NCBI GenBank assembly: GCA_033807695.1
Contig: CM066302.1
Span: forward strand, 3,224,001 to 3,288,000
Direction of reading: 5' to 3'
Source: Daedaleopsis sinensis
Taxonomy: Eukaryota > Basidiomycota > Agaricomycetes > Polyporales > Polyporaceae
DNA: 64,000 bases
Position numbers and translations under genes: made by a program. The notes under the pieces are model-generated. The model had not been told where the DNA came from. It saw nothing but the letters and a program-made list of their open reading frames with translations, and made no database searches. Shown here in pieces: positions 46,156 to 57,432 of this stretch (the stretch's first letter is position 1; every line of letters starts with the position of its first letter).

Positions 46156-46765
46156 CCAGATAACAGGAGCGTTTTTGTTTCCCAGTCCTTTTTTGCGTTT
46201 GTGCTTGCTAGAAATCAGATTCTCCGTATGTCCGCTCTTCCCAAGCTGGTCGAGCTGGCCTCGCGGCAAGCGCGTGCACGTTGTCACTTTGGCGCCGCAG
46301 CTGGATTGGTTGTGAGTGGGGGTGCACGCAGCGTGTCTCTTGGGTCCCACGTCAATCTCCATTACGGTAGACCAGCAGAGTTGCTCGAAGGTCGGTGTTC
46401 GCTTCTAATGCTATCATAGTGCAATCAATGTCACCGACACCATGTTCTCCAGCGTTCTCGATCCTTCAGAGGCACAGGGGGGGGCCAGTGTCCCGGGCGC
46501 CGCCTGCTAATCCGTGCGCACAGCAATCCCGTTGAGGGGGTAGCGCTCGAAATGGAAGTTTTCAGACATACGCAGGCATGGCAGGCGCGAGTCAAGGTGA
46601 CTGCTTGCCACCAGTTTGGTACGATCCGGGCAGTCCGCCTCTTCCACGGAATGGACGTCCGTCCGTGCGCTCCAGTAATAAGAGGGGGAGCTGCAGGACG
46701 AGAGGGTCGCGCTCCTCCGTTTCCCGTACTCGCACAGTCGCTCCCGTGTCGTACGTCTCAGTGCA
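46156..46765. other. Intergenic, no gene seen
   Basis: Plus and minus frames of under 100 codons overlap in several frames, none with a motif or splice partner. It should hold the promoter of the gene at 46766. Confidence 0.4.
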
Positions 46766-47832
46766 ATGTCCCAGCTCTCTTTGCCCTCGGCCACATGCTT
46801 TACCGGAAACTACATCTTCCATCTGTATCCTCGCACTCCGCTTCCCGTGGTGCAGTATCTGCTACGCAGCGTGGATGCTGCGATTGCCGGCTCGCCGCCC
46901 CGCTCATTGTGCGGTCTCGCGCCCGCCGTGACTTATCGCTCCTTCGACTCTGAGTCCGGCGAAGAGGAATCTCCATACGCTCCAGTCACCGCAGGGAGGC
47001 TCGTGCCGGGTCACTGCTTTTCGTACGTTCTCAGTCGACGCCGAACTTGCCCTTACCTTACCCGCGTGCAGGATCCTGGACCTGCCCGATTATCGACACG
47101 AGAGGTGGTACTCGCCCGTCCTCGTAGTGTAAGCATCCATCTTCGCACATGGGTTCTTGTTCTGATTTCTACACATCTGCAGGCGCCTCACGCGTTTCAT
47201 GTCTTTCGTGTGGCTCGACGGGCCCCGGGCTTCGGTGGCGTGTATATCGTTTCCGCACGTCCGCCTCGAGCCCCTGGGCCCCGATGTGCGCGTGCTCTCC
47301 TACCACGCCCGTCCGCTCCAGATCTGGCTTGTCGGCACAACCGTTGAGGTCGTGACCAACAGCGCTCCACCTCCCGGCCATCCAGACACCTTCGTTCGCC
47401 TGTGTCTTCTACGTCTGGCCGATTCTCTCGCGTATCGCGACCTGATGGACGTTCTCTGCCATCCAGGGACCTTCCAGGGGGGAATCGAGTTCGTCGACGT
47501 GTTCGGAGTCTTCCCTGGCGATCCTGTGAGTATGCATTCCGCTTGGCTTCTTCTCTAGCTAACGAGGGCGCCGACAGTTCTACAATCACTTCTATGATGC
47601 CACGGAGGAGTACACGTCTCCTGGCTCCATGCGGCGTCTCGGTGTCGAGTCTTTCCGGCCGGAGGCAGTCGTGCTCCTCGAGTGTTTCGGCGTGCAGATC
47701 ATCGACCCTTTCGGCGATATCTTCGGGTTCCTCGTCGGCTGTAGCATGAGTCTGCTGTCTCCGGGGATTCCTCCCGTGCCCAGTCTGCAGCTCGCCCGCG
47801 GGGTAGAGTTTCCAGACGACTGGCGTCTGTAA
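46766..47832 (+). CDS. Orphan protein, four exons
   Basis: I do not recognise the family. Four exons: 46766-47022, 47072-47128, 47183-47525, 47578-47832; all phases agree and give 303 residues. The splice chain is convincing because each join restores protein-like sequence: exon 2 reads ILDLPDYRHERWYSPVLV and exon 3 continues RLTRFMSFVWLDGP. Exon 3 has VRVLSYHARPLQIWLVGTTV and GGIEFVDVFGVFPGDP. Exon 4 starts FYNHFYDATEEYTSPG and has VVLLECFGVQIIDPFGDIFG. The VVLLEC-x-x-x-Q piece faintly resembles the VVLLEC core of the family at 45.2 and 58.2 kb, but the surroundings differ. No signal peptide. Position in an orphan-rich block suggests a lineage-restricted gene. Confidence 0.6.
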
Positions 47833-48445
47833 CTTGTAGTGTGCACTCGTTTCGGTGTCCGAGCCAAAGTGCTCAGTCTCTTCTGTACAACAAGATTGGT
47901 GATACTCGCTCGCTGTATTGGGGCTCCGTACAGGAGTAAATGAATGGTGACGCTCGCTCTCTGTACTCGGTTGTCGTTCAGGTATAGTGCTGTAGACTGC
48001 TGCACACGTCCGCGTAATTGCAATTGCTTCTGTGTAACACAGGCTGATTACTCATCATGGATCTGGACGGTGTCTGGGCTGGGTCTAGACAGACCGGCGT
48101 CCGGTCCGGGCGCTCCCTCGACAGGTGTGACGGGTGTGACTTGTCGCGGTGTGGTTTGGCATAGGTCACCCAGTTGGTTCGTTCAGGCCTCACGCTCCAT
48201 GACCAAGTTGCCGGATCGAGTGGTACAGGCAGGCGGGCCGCTCATGCATAGGCTGGCGTAGAGTACGTGGAGTCTAGCGTGGTGCAGAGGCCATACAGGG
48301 TAATCGCATAGTATGTAAACGGATGCGGCATGGAGTAGGGGCGAGCAGTGGCGGGGGGAGGCATTCGGGAGGGGAGGAATCGGTGTGAACATTCATGGAC
48401 GTTCTCCATTGACTATTGACAGCGTCTCCAGCGGCCAGCAGTATA
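47833..48445. other. Convergent intergenic region
   Basis: Between the orphan gene ending at 47832 (plus) and the orphan gene ending at 48446 (minus). No supported gene. Confidence 0.45.
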
Positions 48446-49216
48446 TCAGTGCCCCCACCCGTCCAGCATGTAGACGTAGCCGTCTCCTCCTTCCTTCCCG
48501 ACTCCAGGGTCAACGCCCTCCTGCTCAGGTAGTTCTTCGACCGTGCCCATGACTGTTTGCTCGTCATGTCCTTCCTCCCAGTCGATATCCTCCATGATCA
48601 TCTCCAGAAGCGACATCGGCTTCGCATCCAGTCCATCGAAGGGTGTCGGGATGCACTCCCTGCCCCCGCAGCCGCGCTCGAGCATCTGGATACCCTCAGG
48701 TCGCATTGGGTCGGCGAGACTCGCCGCCGCGAATAGCTCGACCAGTACGGGAGGAGTCTTGCGGATCCTGGTGGGGGAGACGACGTCGGGGGTGTTGGGG
48801 ACAGCGAGGGATATCGAGCGGACCCTGCTCCGTGCACACTCGTTAACGATGATGAGTGAGACACAACCGAAACGTCTCCCCGCGCCCTGCGTGACCTGCA
48901 CGACGGTTCCTCGGATGTGGGGGTCGTAGATGAGTGGATCCAGGAGGGGGTCCTGGTGAGGTGCGCCCATCTTGGACAGGTTGGACACCGCCAGGAGGCT
49001 GACGTGTGCTCCTTTGTGTAGAGGGGAGGAGGGGCGAGCGAATAGGGTGTACATGTGGCATTCTTCCCCGTCCATGGGGTCCTTGCCGTTGTAGGAGTTC
49101 AGGGAGTGCCCAGCCCACTTCACGACAAGTGGGATGGTTCCTCTCGTGGGGGACGGGCGGAGGGACGTGGGGAGGATGAGTCGGTGATGTGTTGTGGGGG
49201 GATTATGGGGGGCCAT
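48446..49216 (-). CDS. Orphan single-exon protein
   Basis: Unrecognised 256-residue protein without introns. The middle looks folded: GTIPLVVKWAGHSLNSYNG, ECHMYTLFARPSSPLHKG, RGTVVQVTQGAGRRFGCVSL. The C-terminal third is strongly acidic (SLLEMIMEDIDWEEGHDE and EELPEQEGVDPGVG). The start is the ATG at 49216; an ATG at 49075 is possible. Balanced composition and the acidic tail argue for a real gene rather than chance, but there is no homology support from the sequence alone. Confidence 0.45.
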   Translation of the reverse strand: MAPHNPPTTHHRLILPTSLRPSPTRGTIPLVVKWAGHSLNSYNGKDPMDGEECHMYTLFARPSSPLHKGAHVSLLAVSNLSKMGAPHQDPLLDPLIYDPHIRGTVVQVTQGAGRRFGCVSLIIVNECARSRVRSISLAVPNTPDVVSPTRIRKTPPVLVELFAAASLADPMRPEGIQMLERGCGGRECIPTPFDGLDAKPMSLLEMIMEDIDWEEGHDEQTVMGTVEELPEQEGVDPGVGKEGGDGYVYMLDGWGH

Positions 49217-50877
49217 TGGTCTGGAGATTCGGTATCGGTGAACAGCCTGTGTGGATAAATAGTGCTCAGGCGGTCAGGCCGGAGCGGGGTTTGAAAGATT
49301 CCGAGATCTAGCGGGGGAGCAGGTGCTCCAGTCGTCCACTGTGCAACTCAGATGCGTGTCAGGGTGGGGAGGCTCGTCCAGCGAGCCTACACGTGTCCGG
49401 GAGAGGATGAGGGGGGTTGCGGACCAGCCGTAGGAGGACGCTCAGTGCTCTGTTCGTTATAAGTAGACGACCGATCTAGCGGACGGCGCCACACGATGTC
49501 GAGCCGCTCCAGAGCTCGGCATCGGGGGTTTGGTCGCCAGTCGTTCGACAGGCTGTGTCCGCAGGGGCAGGGTCAACAGTGATATGGGCATAGGCCCAGT
49601 TATCCGAGGATCTGTCCGGGTTTGTATTCTCAGAGAGAGGGAAACACCGCTGCATAATCTGCGCTCCGTTGCTCGACTGGAGCAGGGGGTTAACTACATG
49701 CGCGCGGGCGTCAGTTCAACGGAGAGTCAAGCTGGTTCAGTTCGAGGGGCTGCGATATCGGGTAGCACCGGTACCACACACTCAGCTGTCTCACGGGTTG
49801 TCCCGTGTCATGGGTGGTTCGGCATCCCAGCTAGTACGCGGTCCCTTGTATAACCACTCACGCTATGGCGTCGACACGTCAAGGCCTGCCCGGCACCTAC
49901 TCTGTTTTCGAAACATTGTCCTCTATGTGTCGGATGGTCTTCAGGCAGACGGTATGTCTCCATACGGAGGCATCTCGTCGTATGAGGCACTGCTGACGTC
50001 GTGAATGCTGTAGACTCCTCGACCAGAGGGGACTATGATTGTCCCGGGGCTGCTACTATGGGCGCATGTGGTTGCTTCAGCCAGTCCCGCCGTAGGAGCC
50101 ATTCGCAGACAGCCAGCTCTGTCTCTACGCAGAACTCAGGAGACGCGGGCGCACCCAAGTTGTCGATCGCGGCCTGCTCGTAGGTGTGTCTGTTCATCAT
50201 CATCTGGTGTCATGGGACCGGTCCATGTCACCGGCTAATGCAGGTTCATACCGCGTCTGTTGTTCGTCACTCGCACAACTCTCTCAGGTGCGCAAAATAT
50301 TCTGCACCGTGGATCCGACCTGTAGTCGTTTCCGTACACTTCCTTTTTACTTTTCGCTTACTCTGCGAGTCACCAGAGCCTAGCACATAGCGCTGCTGCA
50401 GTGCCAGTGCGCTCAGGTGCGTATCTCCTTCGTCCCGAGTCGTCTGCAGGTGTGACGGCCTAGGCTCGCCCCTCCCGAACCGCTTGACGGTTCGACACTC
50501 GTTTGTTTAGCCTGATTCATTTTTTGCCTAATGCACTGGGCTGCCCAACTGGCTCCGCACACAGGTAACATTTAGCGTGCAGGAGCCACATTCAGGTGGT
50601 GAGTTGGGTCATTCGTGAATTATGCGACTTATTTGTTCACGGCTTTCACCCATAGGTGTTCTATCGAGGGCTGTCAACCCGTGTATCTGTCTACTCCGCA
50701 TCGTTCGACTCCCACTACGCCTTCTACATCCCGTCCGCCTACCAGTCTCGAACCTATCATCGTTCTCGTGGTAACAAGGTGCGTGTTCGCCGGTCCGTGG
50801 GAAGCTAACTATCGGTGCAATAGCTAAGGCACCGGGACCGTTCTCGGTCGGATCGGCGGGCAGAGCATCATCGCCGG
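49217..50877. other. Intergenic or unresolved 5' exons
   Basis: A plus frame at about 49720-49930 reads VKLVQFEGLRYRVAPVPH and may be an exon of an unresolved gene. Just upstream of the T5orf172 gene, 50642-50773 can be joined to 50824 by a 50-base intron and would add an N-terminal segment (SFDSHYAFYIPSAYQSRTYH), but no start codon is evident. I therefore start that gene at 50878. Confidence 0.35.
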
Positions 50878-51755
50878 ATGGCGCGCGTTGTAACGCCCTA
50901 TTTGCGCTTGCGCTGCTCTGGCGGATCGGCATCGGGCCGTCGGTGCTCCCGCTATCTGAGGGCCCGCGACGCGCTCACATTTCCGGGCCGCTCTCGACTT
51001 CCACACTATTGTGCCGACCATCTCGATCATCTGCTCCGGGTCACCCATTTCATCTCCCCCAAGACCGGAGCTATCGTCGCATTCAACGGTGCGTAGTGTG
51101 CGTGTGACTGCTGATCATATTTACAACTCCGGTGATCTAGAATACGTGCCCTCTTATCTTGAGCGTCGCACGCAGGTTCTTCTTCGCATGGACATGCTTC
51201 GACCGCTCTCTCGCGTCGAGAAGGGCGGGCATTTATACGGTCTTCGGCTACGTCATCATCGTGCGTGTGTATTCAGTCAAGTGCGGCCGCCGCTCACTTG
51301 CCATGGTAGATTCCCCCGTGGGCGGCAGCTGCACTGCTGTCAAGGTAGGTCGAACCAACAATGTCCAGAGGCGCCTTCGGGAGTGGCGGCGGCGTTGTGC
51401 CTCCGCTCGGCCGTGTTTGCTGGGTTCCAGGTCCACAGGCAGGGCTCGACTTTTGGAGCGGCTCGTCCATCTCGAGCTTCACGACATCTCCGTGAACGCT
51501 CCATACGTCCATCCCGATTTTCCGGACGTACCCGGCAGGCTGAGGCTTGGGTTCCAGTCTGTGCGCACCGCATGTGTCGACTGTAGGTATTACGTACCAT
51601 GCACCGCTCGGGTTCTAACTTCCTGTGTAGGTCAGTCCGTTCATCAGGAGATCTTCCTGATGCGTTCGGTGGGCTCAGACGCTTCTCGCGTGTGGCGGGA
51701 CATTGTACGGCCCGTTATCGATCGATACCGTCGGTTTGTCAAGCTGCATCGGTAG
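50878..51755 (+). CDS. T5orf172 / GIY-YIG-like domain protein (mug113-like)
   Basis: Carries the T5orf172 domain, a GIY-YIG-superfamily fold seen in phage and fungal proteins and often annotated as DNA-binding or nuclease-like. Four exons: 50878-51088, 51141-51260, 51310-51582, 51631-51755, giving 242 residues from the first usable ATG. A Cys/His segment (RCSGGSASGRRCSRYL, then HYCADHLDHLL) precedes the linker YVPSYLERRTQVLLRMDM. The domain has GGHLYG, AVKVGRTNNVQRRLREW, LLERLVHLELHDISVNAP, HPDFPDVPGR, a CVDC-x4-HQEIF step formed across the last intron, and WRDIVRPVIDRYRRFV. The last intron is 48 bases and free of stops, so the frame stays open if it is retained. The 5' end may extend upstream. 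Function in fungi is not established. Confidence 0.75.
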
Positions 51756-52131
51756 CAATAACGCAGGTGGGTGCGTGGTGTTTCCGAACTCGTATATCCT
51801 CCGTCTTCCGTACACGAAGTCCCAAGAGTGCTAGTTTCCGCGGCGTGCATAGTAGATTACTCTAGTTTGAGGTAATACAGATTCTTCAACAACCACCATG
51901 CGGTTTTTACACCAGAGCGTGTCAGCTGTTCCGGGAATCGGTATCTGTTCGGGCTTTTCTGCAGTAGCGGCCGCTGTCGCGCGCCACCAGACCGCATGCC
52001 CATAAGCTTAGTAACGCCGCAGCCTCAGGTTTGTGCATATACGGAGTCCGCATCCGGTGCGTGCATCACATAGGCCAAGCACGTCCCTCCGTCGCGCCGT
52101 GTCAGGTCCGGTACAATCATCGCCCTAGGTA
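51756..52131. other. Convergent 3' flank
   Basis: Between the T5orf172 gene (plus) and the ASCH-like gene (minus). No gene seen. Confidence 0.45.
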
Positions 52132-52572
52132 CTAGAACAGACCAACGATCCCACCGCTCAAGGCTCTATCTGCCCAGTATTCGGACATCCTCATCCAGCC
52201 CCTCCTAACCACCACTCCATCACGGTTGAACATTTCTACACCGGAGATGGGTTCGAGGAGTTTGCTCAGGCCGAGGACTTCGTACGCGCAGATGCCCCCC
52301 ATCAGGCCATTGTCGAAGTCCACATTTCCGAGTCCAGCCGGGTCGTTGACTTCGCCGGGGCCCTTAGCCCTGCTGATGGTGACGAAGTGTGTGATGGCGC
52401 AGGCCTGACCTGGGTCGAACAGCCAGAGCCGCTCGATATCGTCGGGGACGTGGAAGGGGCGGAAGATGTGGTTTGCGCGCCGACTCGCAATGAGTCTGAT
52501 ATGCTGCAGTTTGAGTGGTATGATGCCATCCGCTCTCCCGGGGATCGTGGAGCCCGGTGTGTAAGTGTCCAT
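52132..52572 (-). CDS. ASCH/PUA-like small protein
   Basis: Single exon of 146 residues. The pattern fits small PUA-superfamily (ASCH-like) proteins: an early PLKLQHIRLIASRRANHIFR segment, in which a basic residue pair precedes a strand, then PDDIERLWLFDPGQACAITH, the turn KGPGEVNDPAGLGNVDFDNG and the closing CAYEVLGLSKLLEP. ASCH-type folds bind RNA or modified nucleotides in the families that have been studied; that activity is inference here. The ATG at 52572 is the first in the frame. No introns and no targeting signal. Neighbours give no functional hint. Confidence 0.6.
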   Translation of the reverse strand: MDTYTPGSTIPGRADGIIPLKLQHIRLIASRRANHIFRPFHVPDDIERLWLFDPGQACAITHFVTISRAKGPGEVNDPAGLGNVDFDNGLMGGICAYEVLGLSKLLEPISGVEMFNRDGVVVRRGWMRMSEYWADRALSGGIVGLF

Positions 52573-55500
52573 GGAGGTGGCAGTCTCGCTCCTCTGGACG
52601 CGCGTGGTGAAGTGTTGGAGGTTTCATTCGCGGGCTAGCCAGGTTTATATAACCGGCCATACATCGTACTTACGCGACTCGCATCTTCGTTCAGATCCGA
52701 ATCCCGCGCAGGCAGGACAGCATCTTGTCTCCCCAGCAATCCGTCCTGTGCATCACACTGATCGTCTCCCCACCGGCGCAACTTCGCAGCACGTCTGAGG
52801 TCGGGCGCTGTTCAGCGGTGACACCCGGGGTGGTGGGAGCATCTCCGACCGCATGCATCATGCGCCTCGTGCCGGCCAGCTTGCCGTCTGATCAACCAGC
52901 TGTGTCACCGCCGGCTATGATTCGCTGAGTTGGGCCATAGTTGCCGTGCCCGTGCTAGGGGGTGGGCATGGCCGCGCGTTCACCCGCAGGTGTGGAACAT
53001 TTTGGTTCGAAAACGAACCGCAGCATAGCTGCTTGTCTCCTCGACTGGTAGACAAGTCTACTCGCAGGGCGAACCCTTCTAGATCGTGCACACACTCACT
53101 GTGCATGGTCTCTTGCGTTGAGATCATCCGACGCTTAAGAGACTCACATGGGGTCATTTCAGCGAGCCGCAACGACTCAGCCTCCAGCTGTAGCATGCTT
53201 GCACACTCGCGTCTTGATATGGGGTTCGGTATTCCGTGTGTCATGTCCCGCTATACGGTTGTCTCTCTTCCAGGGGTTTTCTACGTCGTATTCATGGAGA
53301 TGCAGACCCCGGTGTGGCTGCTCCTAGGAGCCAGGGACCGTGGGAAACCAAACGATGGTGGTGGTATTCCTGGACACGATCAGAGTGTACAGGTTTTGAA
53401 AACAGTAAAGTCAAGTCCACTTCACGTGACTTTTGGCACCGCGACCCCAGCCACCGTCGGCCCTCTTCGGAAGGTATCCCCTGTGCGTCGCGAGATTGTT
53501 TTTACAGGATGAACGGGCGCGTCGTGGGGGAGCGGATCAGGGTTCAGGCGTTCACGGGTAGGGTCGGGTTCGAATAAGTAGTTGGGTGGTTTGATGGCTA
53601 AGGTTGCTTTGTTGATTGTTGATAGTTGCTCAATGATTGTCGATTGTGGGTTGATTGTGATGTCCGAAGGGCAAGCGTAACGGGGTGTGCCGGACCCCAT
53701 GTCCCCCTACCACACATCTCGGCTTTTCAGGACGCAGCTATGCTAGCGCGGTCGAAGTGGGTTGGGGTAGCGACGTACGAAGACTGGTGCGCGAAAGGAA
53801 CATGTATTATGGGATCCATGTCGACCAGTGGAGCGCCGCTACTTGGGTAGTTTGTTGACTTAGGACTATGAGGCTCAATCTCGCAATGCAGCATAATCAC
53901 CATCCACCTGGCAATCAGCTTTCTGACAAAAAAAACGTCGCATAAGTCTCGTCTCAATACAATGACGTTTTCATGCGAGGGGGTGGGGGCGGAATATCTG
54001 GAAGCGTAGTAAAGGCTGTGTGCGGCGGGGGAGGTGCGTAGGTATGTAGTCTGTATGAAAGGCGTAAGCTTGCGATGAAATTATATGTGCGACGAAAGGA
54101 CGCGCCGCGGTACGCGACAAGGGAGCTGGTGGTGGGGGTCTGAAACGGGTGTCGTTGGGTATGTTGTCAAGAAAGCTTTAGCGAGAATGTGGGAGATGCG
54201 GGTGGGTAGGGAGCGGAAGGGATTTTTCGCCTGCAAGACTTCGAGATATCGTCGCCGGAGGGCCGCTTGCACGCAAGAGTGAGAGAGATGTGAAGCTGTG
54301 GACGTGCGTCGTCGCGCATAGGGGCATGTGTGTGTGTAAAGTGTAGGATGAGTAAGCTCCTACGTTTATAGTAGCGGATACAGGCGACACGCTGTCCGAG
54401 GGTGGACGACATATCGTCGAGCGAGCGTTGTCGTGATAGAGTACAGGTAGCGTAGATGATTTCGATGGCTGGGAAACCATACAACGGACGTCGGTCCTTG
54501 CCACATGGTCTGATTCGAGCGATGGTGATGGCTGCATTGATAATTCACTCAAGGTGCAGTACGCCGAAAGCGGAAAGAACCGGGATGTGGCGTTGGGGCA
54601 TTGGGCGTCGGGTTGGAGTAGGATGAGGAAAGGCCGGTGAGGATCTATAAGTAGTTGGGAATGGGCATTAGGACAACAGCCTGCGATAGATGCACGAACG
54701 AGGCGTAGGTGGCTGGCGGGCTGGTATGGGTTGATTGTGGCAGGGGAGGCTTGACGGTGTAGTGTACAAGGCGGAACTGGGCTGGCCGGCACCGATATCG
54801 CGGGGTGAATTCGCGGATGTGTACGGGAGCTTGCGTTTGAGGCATGGGAAACGGCGACTGTCATTTTATCAATGCTGTACTTTGGACATGGCGGAGTGAT
54901 TAACACACCGATATGAGAGGTGGATGTTCTGGCGCTGTAGTTGCTGTGATCGCCGTGGATACCGTCTGAGTGACTCTTATCGCGACCAGTCTGGGAGATA
55001 GTGAGTGCAGAGGTTGGAGTGAGCCTTACGAACGGAGAAGCTAGTTCCGATCCGACTAGGAGGCTGGCGTGGGGACGGATGCGTCTTGCTGAAATGATGT
55101 ATCCGTGTATCAGACAGAGCTGGGGAGGTCGTCGGTGACGAGGGCAGTGTGCATTCAGCAAGTGGGTAGCTATGCGATCCATTGGAGCTTGTTTTGTGTA
55201 TGGGGTGGTGGAGCCGTAGGCATCTTTGCTCGCGTCGGTAGGATGAATGTATCCCTTGGCGTGTACGCGGCGCTGGGGCCTCTCGTTGCCGAGGTATCGA
55301 AGTGATATGATACTGACAAAGGTCCAGCTCCGAACCGGGTGATCTACGTGAGTGGGGTCTGACGATCCCAAGGGGCGTGGTGAATGTAGTTCCGAAAGAC
55401 ATGGGAACCAGGGGTTCCGGTACAGCGGACTTGTCTCGATACGCTGCTTTGTCTTCCCCTCCTGTGTCCCGTACTTGCGAATGCGAGGTGCGTATAGGGA

Positions 55501-56277
55501 CGTGCTGAGTCGCGATGGTCTTCCGGTGTGAGTATGTGCATCGTTTGGCAACTGGGGGATAAGGACCGTCGTACGTCGTGGCACAGAACCGTACGAAAAA
55601 GAGTGCACTATGAGGTGATTGCCGCCAGAAGTTAGCTTGCTCCTGACGGCGGCGTGGAAGCGATATGGAATTCTCACGGTTCCGATGGGCCGCGTGGCGA
55701 TGCAGTCTCTCGTGGACATAGGGCGGCGGGCGGTTAGCGTCGCGCCGTGGCGCAGCCGTGCTAGTAGTAGTACTGGTCTCGGGGCAGGTACCATGTCTCG
55801 CGAGTATTCGGGCGCTCGAGGGCCATACGGCGGTCGGCGGAGTGGCTACGGGAGCATAGAGGGAGAATATAGTGCAGAATAGAGGATGGGTATTTCGACG
55901 CCGTAATCGCTCTAAGAGGGGCCTGATACGTACAACGGCAGAAGATCGAACGAGGGCGGGAAAGTTGCTATGCATACGGATCGAGGATACATGTGCAGTG
56001 GTACATCGAGGTCTAATGGTAGGGGAGAGTGAGCGGGAGGTGTGTAACGATGATGGCCTATAGAGATGACTCCGATTTGACAGAGCCGGGGCACAGATGA
56101 CCGTCGACGCTGCATCGCGCGCGGTACCTATTTTGACGGACGATGGCTGTTTGAGAGATGTTGTGACTGTAAAACTTGGAGTGTTAGTGCGGTACTACTA
56201 GAGATGTAGATGGGCGATGAGCGGACCTTCTGTGCTGCGCGGTGCATCGTACAGATATTCGGTGAATGGAGCGAGGT
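52573..56277. other. Long region without a supported gene; G/T-rich plus strand
   Basis: Plus-strand frames such as 52946-53512 have no motif. On the minus strand two overlapping frames, 54178-55794 (538 codons) and 54977-55975 (332 codons), stay open, but their translations are dominated by Ser, Pro, Thr, His and Arg with almost no folded-looking stretches. The plus strand here is rich in G and T, so the complement has few stop codons. I treat both frames as probably spurious. Confidence 0.45.
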
Positions 56278-57432
56278 CTACGGGTTGCCCTGGAACGGGT
56301 CTGTGAGGAGGTTTTCCTCGGAGATGTTGGAGATGTCGACAGGGTAAGGTCCGGGGTCGGTGGGGGTAGGGGATGCCTGGAACGAACCCTGCAAGGTGGA
56401 CGGGCAGTCACCGTCGTCTGAGTTCTCTGGTGCCACGTCGACGTTGAGGTTAGTGAAGTCGATGGATGGGTACCGGGAGAGGTCGATGGGGACCATCCGG
56501 GAATCAGGGAGAGATCGGAAGCGCAAGATGCGTGACAGACGGGACAGGAGACCGAGGTGGACAGTCTCGCCTGGGTCGAACGATATAGAAAGGTGCGCAA
56601 GCGCGAACCTGGATGGCAGAACGACAGTGTTCTGGACGACAAAGGTGATGGTGTGGCGCTCGTGGGATAGTATGGAGGAGATCTTTCCACCGATAACCGG
56701 ACGGTATGCCTTGTAGGCAAGGCGGGACGGATGAACCGAGGATGTGGCGACTCTGCTACGTCGCACGGGGATGAGCCGCACCGTCATTCCCAATCGGAGG
56801 GGCTTGGTGGGTCGTATGATGGCGGTGCACGCCAGGATGTCGTCGCCGGTGTTCTGTGTACGCGGAGCAGAGCCGTGGACGTCCCTGTCGCCGATGATGA
56901 AGACGTCCAAGGGGGGGGGCGCGCGGTGCGGAGTCTGGCGCTCACGCCGGGTAGGTAGATACCCTGCTCCGTTGCCGGAGTTGGAGTAGACGAAATTCGG
57001 AACTGGGTGCATTAGCGGGACGAGCATGACGATGGGCGGGACAGTAGCTATGGAGGAGGACGTGGTCTTCTCGGCGCGTGAAGACGAGGTCGAGTCGACG
57101 AGGGGAAGGAGCGAGAGTAGAGGGAGTTTTGTGTGAGCGTAGTCTTTGCGGCGTGGCCGCTTCGAGGACTTCTGGACTGTGGATTTCGTAGTGTGCGCTG
57201 AATGGCAGGCCTGTACTCTGACCGGTAGCCCGTGTCGTGGTCGAGGACAATAGCCGTCTGAGAGACAGGGGCGGGTAAGAACTGGAAACTGGGCGCGCCG
57301 ACCGTACGGTACTTCTTGGGGTGGTAGAGTTTGGTGCGCGCGTACTGAGGCCGGCGATGATTTGGTAAACGGCGAGGCGAACGATGGCGGCGATGCGTGC
57401 TGCGCATTTTGGAAGGTCGGCGTAATTTGCAT
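56278..57432 (-). CDS. Doubtful single-exon orphan protein
   Basis: Open frame of 384 codons. The first about 130 residues are low-complexity and look like composition noise. The rest is more protein-like: LDVFIIGDRDVHGSAPRTQN, TGDDILACTAIIRPTKPL, RPVIGGKISSILSHERHT, RFALAHLSISFDPGETVHLG and an acidic end (NVDVAPENSDDGDC). No family is recognised. It lies in the strand-skewed block where minus frames open easily, so the evidence is weak; a start near 57033 would keep only the better part. Confidence 0.3.
   Translation of the reverse strand: MQITPTFQNAQHASPPSFASPFTKSSPASVRAHQTLPPQEVPYGRRAQFPVLTRPCLSDGYCPRPRHGLPVRVQACHSAHTTKSTVQKSSKRPRRKDYAHTKLPLLSLLPLVDSTSSSRAEKTTSSSIATVPPIVMLVPLMHPVPNFVYSNSGNGAGYLPTRRERQTPHRAPPPLDVFIIGDRDVHGSAPRTQNTGDDILACTAIIRPTKPLRLGMTVRLIPVRRSRVATSSVHPSRLAYKAYRPVIGGKISSILSHERHTITFVVQNTVVLPSRFALAHLSISFDPGETVHLGLLSRLSRILRFRSLPDSRMVPIDLSRYPSIDFTNLNVDVAPENSDDGDCPSTLQGSFQASPTPTDPGPYPVDISNISEENLLTDPFQGNP

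Noticed and set aside
54178..55794. Minus-strand open frame of 538 codons as a gene
   Set aside because: Translation is Ser/Pro/Thr/His/Arg-rich without folded segments, overlaps another open frame, and lies where strand skew removes stop codons.
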